Assembly: GCF_003011895.2 (NCBI RefSeq) | Contig: NZ_PXWF02000249.1 | Coordinates: 1-40,244 of the forward strand | Direction of reading: 5' to 3' | Source of the DNA: Massilia glaciei | GTDB taxonomy: Bacteria > Pseudomonadota > Gammaproteobacteria > Burkholderiales > Burkholderiaceae_D | Length of the DNA stretch: 40,244 bases | Shown here: positions 32,068-40,244 of the stretch, in pieces | Position numbering within the stretch: position 1 is the stretch's first letter | Layout of the letters: each line of letters begins with the position of its first letter | Notes under the pieces: model-generated | What the model saw: only the letters and a program-made list of their open reading frames with translations | Told to the model about the DNA's origin: nothing | Databases searched by the model: none | Position numbers and translations under genes: made by a program

Positions 32068-35000
32068 TCAGGCCGCGTGCAGCGGCTCGACCAGGCCGGC
32101 CGCGGCCTCCATGTCGACGGCGACGATGCGCGAGACGCCCTGCTCCTGCATGGTCACGCCGATGAGCTGGTTGGCCATCTCCATGGCGATCTTGTTATGC
32201 GAGATGAACAGGAACTGGGTGTGCTCCGACATGCGCTTGACCATGCGGCAGAAGCGCTCGGTGTTGGCGTCGTCGAGCGGGGCGTCGACCTCGTCGAGCA
32301 GGCAGAACGGCGCCGGGTTGAGGCGGAACATCGAAAACACGAGCGCGGTCGCGGTCAGCGCCTTTTCGCCGCCCGAGAGCAAATGGATGGTCGCGTTCTT
32401 CTTGCCCGGCGGCTGGGCCATGACCTGGACCCCGGCGTCGAGGATCTCGTCGCCGGTCATGACCAGGCGCGCGTTGCCGCCGCCGAACAGGATCGGGAAC
32501 AATTCCGAAAAATGGTGGTTGACGCGGTCGAACGTGTCCTGCAGCAGCTCGCGCGTCTCCTTGTCGATGCGCCGGATCGCGTCCTCGAGCGTGTTGATGG
32601 CCTCGGTCAGGTCGGCGTTCTGGGCGTCCAAAAAGTTTTTGCGCTCGGCGGCCTGGGCCAGCTCGTCGAGCGCGGCCAGGTTGACCGCGCCGAGCGCGGC
32701 GATCGCGTTGGTCAGGCGCGTCACCTCGCCCTGCAGGTAGGACGGCTTGAGCTCGGGATGGAGCTTTTCGGCCAGCGCCGCCTCGTCCGCCGCGACCGCC
32801 CTGAGCGCCTCGTCGAACTGCTCCTGGTTCAGGCGCGCGGCCTGCTCCTTGAGCTGCATCTCCATGATCTTGTCGCGCTGCGGCTGCAGGCTGCGCTCGG
32901 ACTGCATGCGCGCCTCCTCGGCCGTGCGCAGCTGCTGGGTGATCTGGTCGAGCTCGTGGCGCGCGTCCGACAGCGCGCGCTCCTGGCCGCTGCGGCGCTC
33001 GAGCAGGTCCTGCAGGCCGTCGTCGGCGGCGCCGGCCTCGAGGTTCTCGAGCTCGAAGCGGCCCGCCTCGAGGCTTTCGGCGACCTGGGCGGCCTGCCCG
33101 GTGGCCGTGGCGATGGTGCGGCGCAGCTCCTCGATCTTGCTGCGCTGGCTTTTTTCGGCGAACGCGGCCTCCTGCGCGGCGCGCTCGAGCTCGCGCGCCT
33201 GCACGCGCGCGTCGGCCAGCGCCTGCTCGCGCTCGAGGAAGGCGGTTTGGCCGTCCTCGTGCGCGCACTGCAGGTCGGCCAGCGCCATGTCGAGCTGCTC
33301 GAATTTTTCCTCGGACTCCATGCGCGCCTGCTGCTGCTCGGCCTCCTGCGCGGCGATCTCGGCCAGGTCGGCCAGGATCTGGGTGCTGCGCTGGTTGAAG
33401 CGCGCCTCGACCTCGGACTGGCGCACCACCTCGATCTGCAGCCCGTGCACGCTCTGGGTGATGGCGCCGATGCGCTGGCGCGCGTCCTGCAGGCGGCGCG
33501 TCAGTTCGGACACGGCGGCGTCGGCGCGCACCGCGCGCGCGCGCGCCTCGTCGGCCAGCAGGGCCTGGGCGCGCAGCTGGCGCGAGATGTTCTCGATCTC
33601 CTGCTGGCGCGCCAGCAGGCCGTCCTGCTCGGCGTCGGCGGCGTAGAAGCGCACGCTCGAGTGCGACACCGCGTGCCCCTCGCGCGTGATGAACGAGCCC
33701 CCGGACGGCAGCCGCGCGCGCCCGGCGAACGCGCTCGCCGCGTCCTCGGCCACGTAGACGTTGTGGAGCCAGTCGTGCAGCAGGGTGCGCAGGGCCGGGT
33801 CGTTGAGCTTGAGCAGGTTTGAAAACGGCGTCAGGCCGGGCGCGTCGGGCAAGGACGCGGCGGCCGGCGGCGGCGCGTACAGCGCCAGCTTGGCCGGCGG
33901 CGCGTCGCCAAAAAAAGCCCTGGCCCATTCGATGTTCGACATCTCGAGCGCGCCGGTGCGCTCGCGCAGCACGGCCTCGAGCGCGGTCTCCCAGCCGGCC
34001 TCGATGTGCAGCTTCTGCCACAGCCGCGGCAGCGTGGCCAGTTCGTGCTTTTGCAGCCACGGCTGGACCTTGCCCTGGCTCTGGACCCGCTCCTGCAGCT
34101 GCTTGAGGGCCGACAGGCGCGCCTCGAGCCGCGCGTTGGCGGCGCTCTCGGCGTTGACCGCGGCCTGCGCGCCGGCGCGCTCCTGCTCGAAGCGCGACTG
34201 CTGCTCGAGCGCCTCCTCGAGCAGCATGGTCTGCTCCTCGAGCGCCTGCTGCTTCTCCTCGAGCTGCAGGCGCAGGTTGGCCAGGTGGCCGCTGTCGGGC
34301 AGGTTCAGGCCGCTTTTCTCCTGCTGCAGGCGCTCGCGCCGCGTGAGCAGCCCACCCAGGATGTTCGAGGCGTTGCGCTGGTGCGCCGATTCGAGCTCGA
34401 TCTGCTGCTGCGCCTGCATGATTTTGGCGCGCGACTCGGTCGTCGCGTGCTGCGCGGCGCGCCAGGCGGCCTCCAACGCCGGCAGCGCCTCGTTGCCCGC
34501 CTCGGCGCTCTGCTGCGACTGCTCGACGCGCGCGCCGAGCTCCTCGAGCACGTAGTCGGCCTCCTCGAGCTGATCAAAGCCGGCGCGCGCCTGGCCCTGC
34601 CACTGGTCGCGCTGGGCGGTCAGGGTGGCGAGCTGGTTCTGCAGCCGGCTGCGCGACTCGAGCACGAACTTGATCTGCGCCTCCAGGCTGCCGATCTCGG
34701 AATTGGTCTGGTACAGCTGGCCCTGGGCCTGGTGCAGGCGGTCGCCGACGCCGAAATGGGCCTGGCGCATCTGCTCGAGCTCGAGCTCGACGTGGCGCAG
34801 GCGCGCGGTCTGCTCCTCGAGCCCGTTCTGGGCCTCGTCCATCTCGCGCGCGCAGCGGCCCTGCTCGGCCTGGGCCTCGTTGCGGCGCAGCAGCCACAGC
34901 AGCTTTTGCTTCTCCTCCTGGTCCCGCTGCAGCGCGTGGAATTTGTTGGCCACCACCGCCTGCGCCTCGAGCTTTTCGAGGTTGGCGTTGAGCTCGCGCA

Positions 35001-35592
35001 GGATGTCCTCGACCCGCAGCAGGTTCTCGCGCGTGTCGCCGAGCCGGTTCTCGGTCTCGCGCCGGCGCTCCTTGTACTTCGAGACCCCGGCCGCCTCCTC
35101 GAGGAACACGCGCAGCTCCTCGGGGCGCGACTCGATGATGCGCGAGATCATGCCCTGGCCGATGATCGCGTAGGCGCGCGGGCCGAGCCCCGTGCCCAGG
35201 AAGATGTCCTGGATGTCGCGCCGGCGCACCGGCTGGCCGTTGATGTAGTAGGTCGAGGTGCCGTCGCGCGTGAGGGTGCGCTTGACGGCGATCTCGGCGT
35301 ACTGGCCCCACTGGCCGGCGGCCTTGCCGTCGTTGTTGTCGAACACCAGCTCGACCGAGGCGCGCCCGGCCGGTTTGCGGTGGGTCGAGCCGTTGAAGAT
35401 CACGTCCTGCATCGATTCGCCGCGCAGCTCCGAGGCCTTCGACTCGCCCAGCACCCAGCGCACCGCGTCGATGATGTTGGACTTGCCGCAACCGTTGGGC
35501 CCGACCACGCCGACCAGCTGGCCGGGCACCTGGAAGTTGGTCGGATCGACGAAGGACTTGAAACCCGACAGCTTGATGGAGGAGAGGCGCAC
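32068..35592 (-). CDS. smc: Chromosome partition protein SMC
   Basis: SMC dimers with ScpA/B compact and segregate the chromosome. The 1174-aa protein shows Walker A GPNGCGKSN at 31-39, two long coiled coils (about 170-500 and 650-1000, rich in Glu, Gln, Ala and Arg), a hinge at about 505-640, and the C-terminal ABC signature LSGGEKALTATALVFSMFRL (about 1070) and Walker B FCLLDEVDAPLDD (about 1095). The start appears to be a GTG (35592) giving MRLSSIKLSGFKSF, the standard N-terminus; no ATG is available nearby. The ribosome-binding site is poor. It begins the run that continues to the zipA-like gene after a 167-base gap. Confidence 0.97.
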   Translation of the reverse strand: MRLSSIKLSGFKSFVDPTNFQVPGQLVGVVGPNGCGKSNIIDAVRWVLGESKASELRGESMQDVIFNGSTHRKPAGRASVELVFDNNDGKAAGQWGQYAEIAVKRTLTRDGTSTYYINGQPVRRRDIQDIFLGTGLGPRAYAIIGQGMISRIIESRPEELRVFLEEAAGVSKYKERRRETENRLGDTRENLLRVEDILRELNANLEKLEAQAVVANKFHALQRDQEEKQKLLWLLRRNEAQAEQGRCAREMDEAQNGLEEQTARLRHVELELEQMRQAHFGVGDRLHQAQGQLYQTNSEIGSLEAQIKFVLESRSRLQNQLATLTAQRDQWQGQARAGFDQLEEADYVLEELGARVEQSQQSAEAGNEALPALEAAWRAAQHATTESRAKIMQAQQQIELESAHQRNASNILGGLLTRRERLQQEKSGLNLPDSGHLANLRLQLEEKQQALEEQTMLLEEALEQQSRFEQERAGAQAAVNAESAANARLEARLSALKQLQERVQSQGKVQPWLQKHELATLPRLWQKLHIEAGWETALEAVLRERTGALEMSNIEWARAFFGDAPPAKLALYAPPPAAASLPDAPGLTPFSNLLKLNDPALRTLLHDWLHNVYVAEDAASAFAGRARLPSGGSFITREGHAVSHSSVRFYAADAEQDGLLARQQEIENISRQLRAQALLADEARARAVRADAAVSELTRRLQDARQRIGAITQSVHGLQIEVVRQSEVEARFNQRSTQILADLAEIAAQEAEQQQARMESEEKFEQLDMALADLQCAHEDGQTAFLEREQALADARVQARELERAAQEAAFAEKSQRSKIEELRRTIATATGQAAQVAESLEAGRFELENLEAGAADDGLQDLLERRSGQERALSDARHELDQITQQLRTAEEARMQSERSLQPQRDKIMEMQLKEQAARLNQEQFDEALRAVAADEAALAEKLHPELKPSYLQGEVTRLTNAIAALGAVNLAALDELAQAAERKNFLDAQNADLTEAINTLEDAIRRIDKETRELLQDTFDRVNHHFSELFPILFGGGNARLVMTGDEILDAGVQVMAQPPGKKNATIHLLSGGEKALTATALVFSMFRLNPAPFCLLDEVDAPLDDANTERFCRMVKRMSEHTQFLFISHNKIAMEMANQLIGVTMQEQGVSRIVAVDMEAAAGLVEPLHAA

Positions 35593-35630
35593 GTGGTTGG
35601 ATCGCTCAGGCGGGGTCTGGAAAGGGCATC

Positions 35631-35636
35631 ATCATA
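35631..35636 (-). promoter_or_regulatory. Candidate -10 element for smc
   Basis: TATGAT on the minus strand lies about 40 bases before the smc GTG, within an AT-richer patch of the smc-DUF1631 gap. The bases 17-18 upstream are not a recognisable -35 box, so support is modest. Confidence 0.35.
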
Positions 35637-35696
35637 GCATTTGTTGCGTGCCCGATGGTTGGCGGAAGGGCGAACCGGGCCGCGCCGCCCCCCCCT

Positions 35697-35722
35697 TCGG
35701 GCGCCCCCCTCGGGCGCCCCCC
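35697..35722. repeat. Perfect 13-bp direct repeat directly after the DUF1631 stop
   Basis: TCGGGCGCCCCCC occurs twice head to tail; each copy contains the palindrome GGGCGCCC. On the minus strand the pair begins immediately after the stop codon of the first DUF1631 gene. It could form GC hairpins that slow RNA polymerase before smc, but no T-run follows. Confidence 0.75.
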
Positions 35723-37960
35723 CTACCCGCCCGCGCCGGGGGTCTCGGGGTCGGTGCCCATCGCCCGCGCCAGAGCGCGGCTGACCACGCTGTCGTCGTC
35801 GACCACGCGCAACTTGCCGGCCCGGCACAGTTCGACGAGCTTGTCGGCCGGCATCGAGAACTTGTCCTGCGCCCCGGCGCTGGCGAAAATGAACAGCGTG
35901 CGCTGCGGGCTGATCCAGGCCAGCCTGGCGCGCCGCGCGCCGCCGGCGTCGCCGAAATCGAGCAGCATCCCCCGCTCGAGCTCGTCGACGGCGAGCGCGG
36001 CGGCGTCGGGCGCGGCGGCGCCGGCCCGCTCGGCCGCGTCCTCCTCCTCGGCGATGCGGCGGATCGCCTCGCGCTGGGCCGCCTCGACGGCGAGCTCGAG
36101 CTCGCGCGCGGGCGACAGTTCGACCCGCGCGCGCATGATGGCGGCGTGGGCGTCGGCCAGCGCGGCGAAAAACGCGGCCCGCTCGCCGTCGTGCCATTTG
36201 ACCAGGTCGAGCCATTTGGCGAGCGAGGCGAGCAGGCCGGGCAGCTTGGCGATCAGTTTCTTGCGCGACGCCTTGGTCAGTTTGGGTTTGACGCTCCAGA
36301 TCAGCGCGTCCATGGTCTTCATGGCGTTCTCGACCGCCCCCGGCTTGCGCTCCTCGGCGCCGTGGGCCGCCTTGAGCACCTCGGTCCACTGGGTTTCGAG
36401 GAAGCCTTTGAGCAAGGGGTCGACCTTGCTGTTGGTGACCCGCAGCGCCACCGCCTGCGCCGCCGACCTGGCCGCCAGCGCCAAGCGCTCCTGGACCAGG
36501 GCGGCCGCGATCGGCCCGGCGATGGCCTCCTGCGCCGCCGCCTCCTCGCGCTCGATCGAATGCTCGAGTTCGCCCACGGCCTCGGCGAACGCGTCCGCGT
36601 TGGCGTCGAAGTCGCGCCCGATCCTGTCCACGCTGTGGCGCATCGCGCGCAGCAGCGGGTCTTCGGCGCCCTGGCGCGGCGCCATGCCGCCGCGCGAGAG
36701 CAGGTCGATCATGCGGCGCGCCGGATGGGCCTCCTCGAAGAAAAAATCCTTGTCGACCAGCGCGGCCTTGAGCACCGGGATCTGCAGGAACCGGATCAGC
36801 TCGCGGATCTCCCGCGGAATGCCGGGGTCGTGGAACACCGCGTCGAAAATCTTCGACAGCAGGCCGACCGTGCTTTCGTCGCCGTGCGACAGGCTGCCCT
36901 GGGGCAGGCTTTGCATCAAACCGGACAGGGTGGACGGCGCCTGCCCGCCCGGCGCCGCCAGCGCCCCATGTTGCAGCCCGCCCAGCAAGGACAGCAGCGG
37001 CGCCCGCGGGCCGCCCGGCGCGGCGTAGGCGTGGGCGCCGCCCGCATGGGATCGGCCCGCTTGCGTGCCGGACGCTTGCGTACCGGACGCGTGGGCGAGG
37101 CCGGGCGTGGCGCCGGGCGCGGGCGCCCCCGCGGCCGCCCCCCGCAGGCCGGGATCGACGTCGCTCGGGCGCCAGCCGCCATTGCCTTGCGGCATGGACG
37201 GCAGGTCGGCGATCATCGGCACGCCGTCCTCGCCGTCGCCGTCGGCCAGGAACTGGCGCAGTTGCTTGCTCAGCGCCGCCTTCTGCCTGGCGCGCGCCGA
37301 CTTGGCGGCGGCCTTGCCCTCGGTTTTCTTGATTTTGAGCGCGTCCTGCGAGCCCTTGCGTTTCATCGCCTCGCCGAGGGCCGCGTACATCGGGGCGAAA
37401 TCGAACAGCACCTCGGGCGTGAGCACGCTCGGGGTCGGCGCCTGCGCGTACGAGTCGGGATCGAAACTGCGCCAGGTCTGGTCCAGCGCCGACAGGAACA
37501 GCTCCGGGCGGAACGGATTCTGGTTGTTGCGCAGGACCTCGCGTCCGAGCAGCGAGGCCAGGCGCACGTTGAGCGTGGCGATCAGGTCGGCGTGGCGCAT
37601 CTCGAACGGGCGGCTCAGGGCGTCGAAGGTGACCTTGCTGTCCATCTCCTCGAGCGGCACCAGCGACAGCGCCGCCCCGTGCGCGACGGTCTGCGCGCGC
37701 GCGGACGGGGCCAGCTCCTCGAATTGCTTGCGCAACAGGCGCTCGAGCATGCCCGACTGCAGCTGCACGAACAGGGCTCCCTGTTCGCCGAGCTTGCCCG
37801 GCCCGCCCAGGGCCTCGGCCAGGCGCACGCAGACGGCCGGCATGTGCTCGTTGGCGTGCTTGAACACGATGCCGATCAGGGTCTCGATCGTTTCCTGGCG
37901 CAAAGCCTCGGCGGCCGCCTTCTGGCTCGCCGCCGTGTTGGTGGTGGGTGTGGGGGACAT
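35723..37960 (-). CDS. DUF1631 family protein (downstream paralogue)
   Basis: The 745-aa protein belongs to DUF1631, a large uncharacterised proteobacterial family. It appears mostly helical. Landmarks: NNQNPFRPELFLSALDQTW near 165-190, a Gly/Ala/Pro/His-rich spacer in the middle (GTQASGTQAGRSHAGGAHAY), then the conserved core IPVLKAALVDKDFFFEEAHP followed by ARRMIDLLSRGG, and a C-terminal module (RLAWISPQRTLFIFAS, then VDDDSVVSRALARAM) that looks like a small beta-rich domain. No signal peptide or membrane helix, so probably cytoplasmic. I chose the ATG at 37960; the frame also allows a TTG at 37999. It lies 185 bases downstream of a second family member on the same strand. Function is unknown. 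Confidence 0.85.
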   Translation of the reverse strand: MSPTPTTNTAASQKAAAEALRQETIETLIGIVFKHANEHMPAVCVRLAEALGGPGKLGEQGALFVQLQSGMLERLLRKQFEELAPSARAQTVAHGAALSLVPLEEMDSKVTFDALSRPFEMRHADLIATLNVRLASLLGREVLRNNQNPFRPELFLSALDQTWRSFDPDSYAQAPTPSVLTPEVLFDFAPMYAALGEAMKRKGSQDALKIKKTEGKAAAKSARARQKAALSKQLRQFLADGDGEDGVPMIADLPSMPQGNGGWRPSDVDPGLRGAAAGAPAPGATPGLAHASGTQASGTQAGRSHAGGAHAYAAPGGPRAPLLSLLGGLQHGALAAPGGQAPSTLSGLMQSLPQGSLSHGDESTVGLLSKIFDAVFHDPGIPREIRELIRFLQIPVLKAALVDKDFFFEEAHPARRMIDLLSRGGMAPRQGAEDPLLRAMRHSVDRIGRDFDANADAFAEAVGELEHSIEREEAAAQEAIAGPIAAALVQERLALAARSAAQAVALRVTNSKVDPLLKGFLETQWTEVLKAAHGAEERKPGAVENAMKTMDALIWSVKPKLTKASRKKLIAKLPGLLASLAKWLDLVKWHDGERAAFFAALADAHAAIMRARVELSPARELELAVEAAQREAIRRIAEEEDAAERAGAAAPDAAALAVDELERGMLLDFGDAGGARRARLAWISPQRTLFIFASAGAQDKFSMPADKLVELCRAGKLRVVDDDSVVSRALARAMGTDPETPGAGG

Positions 37961-38060
37961 GCCTGCTTCGCCGCGCCTCGTGAATTTGCCAGAACGCAAT
38001 TATGACGCAAAATTTCTAAACGACAATATGGCAAGCCAAGGAAATTGAACTATCGGGACG

Positions 38061-38096
38061 CATGGCGCGCATGCCCGCGGCCCGGGCCGCGCCATG
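38061..38096. other. GC-rich two-part hairpin between the DUF1631 genes
   Basis: CATGGCGCG (38061-38069) pairs perfectly with CGCGCCATG (38088-38096), and an inner GCCCG pairs with CGGGC, giving a strong hairpin about 50 bases past the stop of the upstream DUF1631 gene. No T-run follows on the minus strand (one precedes it), so it is not a standard intrinsic terminator; it could stabilise the 3' end of the upstream message. Confidence 0.5.
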
Positions 38097-38145
38097 GAAA
38101 AACGCCGCGCGGCACTCGGCGGCGCGGCGGCGGCGCGCCCCCGGG

Positions 38146-40244
38146 TCAGGCGCTGAGCCGGCGCTCGGCCACTTCCGCGCCGCCGCCGTCGTTGGCCGCG
38201 TCCATCGCCTGCGCCAGCGCGCGCGTGACCACGCCGTCGGTGCCGACCACGCTGACGCGCTTGGCGCGGCAGGCCTCGAGCAGCTTCTCGACCGAGATCG
38301 AGAACGCCTCCTGCTTCTCCATGGTCGAGAAAATGAACAGGGTGCGCAGCGGACTGATCCAGGCAAGCTTGACCCGCCGCACGCTGGCGTCGGCCTGCGC
38401 GAAGTCGACCAGCATGTTGCGCTCGAAGGCGTCGACCTCGAGCACGGCGTCGTCGAGCACCAGTTCGGGCGCCTGCTCGACCGCGTTCTCCTTCTCGATC
38501 CGGCGCATCGCGTCCTGCTGGGCGACCTCGACGGCGATCTCGAGCTGGCGCTCGGGCGACAGGTCGACCGGCGCGCGCACGATCGAGGCGTGGCATTCGG
38601 CCAGCTCGGCGAAGAACTGGAGCCGCTCGGCGTCCTGCCACTTGATCACGTCGAGCCATTTGTTGAGCGAGGCGAGCAGGCCAGGCAGTTTCTTGATCAG
38701 TTCATTGCGGCTGGCGTGGGTCAGCTTCGGTTTGACGCTCCAGATCAGCTCGTCCATGGTCTTGGTGGCGTTGCTGACGGCGCCCGGCTTGGCCTCCTCG
38801 ACGCTGTAGGCGACCGTGAGCACCGAGGTCCATTTGTTTTCGAGGAAGGTCTCGAGCACGGTCACGACCTCGCCGCTGCTCACGCGCACCGCCACGGCCG
38901 ACCTGGCCGAACGGGTCGCGGCCACCACGCGCTCCTGCTTGAGGGCCGCGGCGATCGGCTCGGCGATGGCGTCCTGGGCCACCGTCTCCTCCTGCTTGAT
39001 CGAGGCTTCGAGCTCGGCGACGGCGTCGGCGAACACGCTCAGGCTGCTGTCGAAATCGCGCCCGACCTTGTCCACGCCGCGCCGCATCGCGTGCAGCAGC
39101 GGATCGTCGGCGCCCTTGCGCTGCTCCATGCCCATGCGCGAGAGCAGGTCGATCATGCGCCGCGCCGGATGCTCCTCCTCGAAGAAGAAGTCCTTGTCGA
39201 CCAGCGCCGCCTTGAGCACCGGGATCTGCAGGTACTGGATCAGGTCGCGGATCTCGCGGGGGATGCTTTGATCCTGGTAGACCGTGTCGAAAATCTTCGA
39301 CAGCAGGTCGATCGTGCCCTCCTCGCCGCGCGACATGCTGCCTTGCGGAATGCGCTGGCGCAGGCTGGTCGGAAACGCCTGCTCGCGCGGCGCGGCGCCG
39401 CCCTGCCCCGGCGCGGCTTGCATCACCGAACGCTGTTGGATGTCGCCGAGCATCGACAGCAGGGGCGCGTGCGCCACGGACTGGTCGTGGCCGCCGTCGA
39501 AATGCCCCGCCGCGGGGTGGCCGCCGCGCATCGGCGCGCCGCCGTTGGAATGGCCCGCCGCCGGCTCGCCGTCGCGCATGGCGCCGGGGTGCTGCCCCTG
39601 CCCCGGCAGGCCGTTGAACATCGGGGCGCTGCCGTCGTGGCGGCCCTGGACCGGCGACGCTTCCTGGACATGCGCGCCGCCGTCGTAGCGGCCCCGCGCC
39701 GGCAGCGCGTCCCGGACATGGGCGCCGCCGTCGTGGCGGCCGGGCGCGCTCGCCTGCATGGCGTTCACGGCCCCGCTCGGGCGCCAGCCGCCATTACCCT
39801 GGGGCATCGATGGCAGGTCGGGAATCAGGGGCACCGACAGGTCGAAGCCGTCGCCCTTGTCGGCCTCGTCGGCCTCGCCTGCGAGGAACTGGCGCAACTG
39901 CTTGGTCAGCGCCGCCTTCTCCTTGACGCGCGCGGCCTTGGCCGCGGCCTTGCTTTCGGTCTTTTTGATGTTGAGCGCGTCGAGCGAGCCCGGCAGGACT
40001 CCCTTGCGCTTGAGCGCGCCGTTGAGCTCCTCGTACATCGGCGCGAAATCGAACAGCACCTCGGGCGAGAGCATGGTCGGGATCAGCGCGTGCGATTCGG
40101 TGTCGGGGTCGAACTCGCACCAGGCCTGGTGCAGGGCCGAGAGGAACAATTCTGGGCGGAACGGGTTTTGGTTGTTGCGCAGCACCTCGCGTCCGAGCAG
40201 CGAGGCCAGGCGAAGGTTCAGCGTGGCGATCTGGTCGGCGTAGC
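38146..40244 (-). CDS. DUF1631 family protein (upstream paralogue, 5' end outside window)
   Basis: About 698 C-terminal residues are visible; the frame is open to the window edge (YADQIATLNLRLASLLGRE at its start), so the first 100-150 residues are missing. It matches the downstream paralogue along its length: NNQNPFRPELFLSALHQAW, IPVLKAALVDKDFFFEEEHP, ARRMIDLLSRMGM and the tail RVKLAWISPLRTLFIFST. The middle spacer differs: here it is a degenerate tandem repeat of about 16 residues (GRHDGGAHV, GRYDGGAHV, GRHDGSAPM). No membrane segments are seen. The pair arose by tandem duplication. Function is unknown. Confidence 0.85.
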   Translation of the reverse strand, partial: YADQIATLNLRLASLLGREVLRNNQNPFRPELFLSALHQAWCEFDPDTESHALIPTMLSPEVLFDFAPMYEELNGALKRKGVLPGSLDALNIKKTESKAAAKAARVKEKAALTKQLRQFLAGEADEADKGDGFDLSVPLIPDLPSMPQGNGGWRPSGAVNAMQASAPGRHDGGAHVRDALPARGRYDGGAHVQEASPVQGRHDGSAPMFNGLPGQGQHPGAMRDGEPAAGHSNGGAPMRGGHPAAGHFDGGHDQSVAHAPLLSMLGDIQQRSVMQAAPGQGGAAPREQAFPTSLRQRIPQGSMSRGEEGTIDLLSKIFDTVYQDQSIPREIRDLIQYLQIPVLKAALVDKDFFFEEEHPARRMIDLLSRMGMEQRKGADDPLLHAMRRGVDKVGRDFDSSLSVFADAVAELEASIKQEETVAQDAIAEPIAAALKQERVVAATRSARSAVAVRVSSGEVVTVLETFLENKWTSVLTVAYSVEEAKPGAVSNATKTMDELIWSVKPKLTHASRNELIKKLPGLLASLNKWLDVIKWQDAERLQFFAELAECHASIVRAPVDLSPERQLEIAVEVAQQDAMRRIEKENAVEQAPELVLDDAVLEVDAFERNMLVDFAQADASVRRVKLAWISPLRTLFIFSTMEKQEAFSISVEKLLEACRAKRVSVVGTDGVVTRALAQAMDAANDGGGAEVAERRLSA
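39480..39755 (-). repeat. Coding tandem repeat, about 48-bp period, in the DUF1631 spacer
   Basis: Around six degenerate units of 14-16 codons begin with GRHDGGAHV, GRYDGGAHV, GRHDGSAPM, GQHPGAM, GHSNGGAPM and GHFDGGHDQ. The plus strand shows it as repeated GCCGCCGTCGTRGCGGCC-like blocks. The period keeps the frame, so copy number could vary without loss of the protein. Confidence 0.75.

Noticed and set aside
32077-35637. Long plus-strand open frames across smc (for example 32077-33822 and 34006-35637)
   Set aside because: They are Leu/Arg/Glu-rich mirror images of the smc coiled coil; no start signals or motifs support them.

Overview
This is a GC-rich (roughly two-thirds G+C) chromosomal window dominated by housekeeping genes. 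Gene content and order point to a betaproteobacterium of the Burkholderiales, most likely Oxalobacteraceae (Massilia/Duganella/Janthinobacterium-like). The clues are ppsA/ppsR beside the rnhB end of the lipid A/Bam cluster, rpsB divergent from map-glnD, and a zipA-like gene between smc and ligA. The family-level assignment is inference; no rRNA gene is present to settle it.

Layout. 1-500: decayed ISAs1-family transposase ending just behind ppsA. 512-3986: ppsA (-) and its regulator ppsR (+), divergent. 3983-4196: a 165-bp imperfect palindrome and a 13-bp tandem repeat between convergent genes. 4198-5394: a receiver-EAL protein. 5445-19012: a long minus-strand envelope cluster transcribed pyrH, frr, uppS, cdsA, dxr, rseP, bamA, skp, lpxD, fabZ, lpxA, lpxB, rnhB, SpoU methyltransferase, with many stop/start overlaps. 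19180-21031: rpsB-tsf with its own promoter and two hairpin-plus-U-tract signals. 21378-25634: map, glnD and an RluF-like pseudouridine synthase on the plus strand.

25631-26674 is the only clearly accessory stretch. It has an intact BrnA-type antitoxin, a BrnT toxin gene broken by a frameshift and a nonsense codon, a promoter/operator-like site, and a structured non-coding segment. 26675-35592 is a minus-strand run smc, zipA-like, ligA, galU, def and an outer-membrane beta-barrel gene of unknown function. 35723-40244 holds two tandem DUF1631 paralogues, the upstream one cut by the window edge.

How it fits together. The central cluster covers isoprenoid (dxr) and undecaprenyl (uppS) precursors, CDP-diacylglycerol (cdsA), lipid A (lpxD/A/B with fabZ), outer-membrane protein assembly (bamA, skp) and envelope-stress proteolysis (rseP), next to translation functions (rpsB, tsf, frr, map, def). 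glnD adds nitrogen signalling; ppsA/ppsR add gluconeogenic control. I found no convincing new multi-gene system. The points most worth checking are the toxin-dead BrnTA locus, the long palindrome after ppsR, the structured element at 26417-26556, and the tandem DUF1631 pair with its coding repeat.
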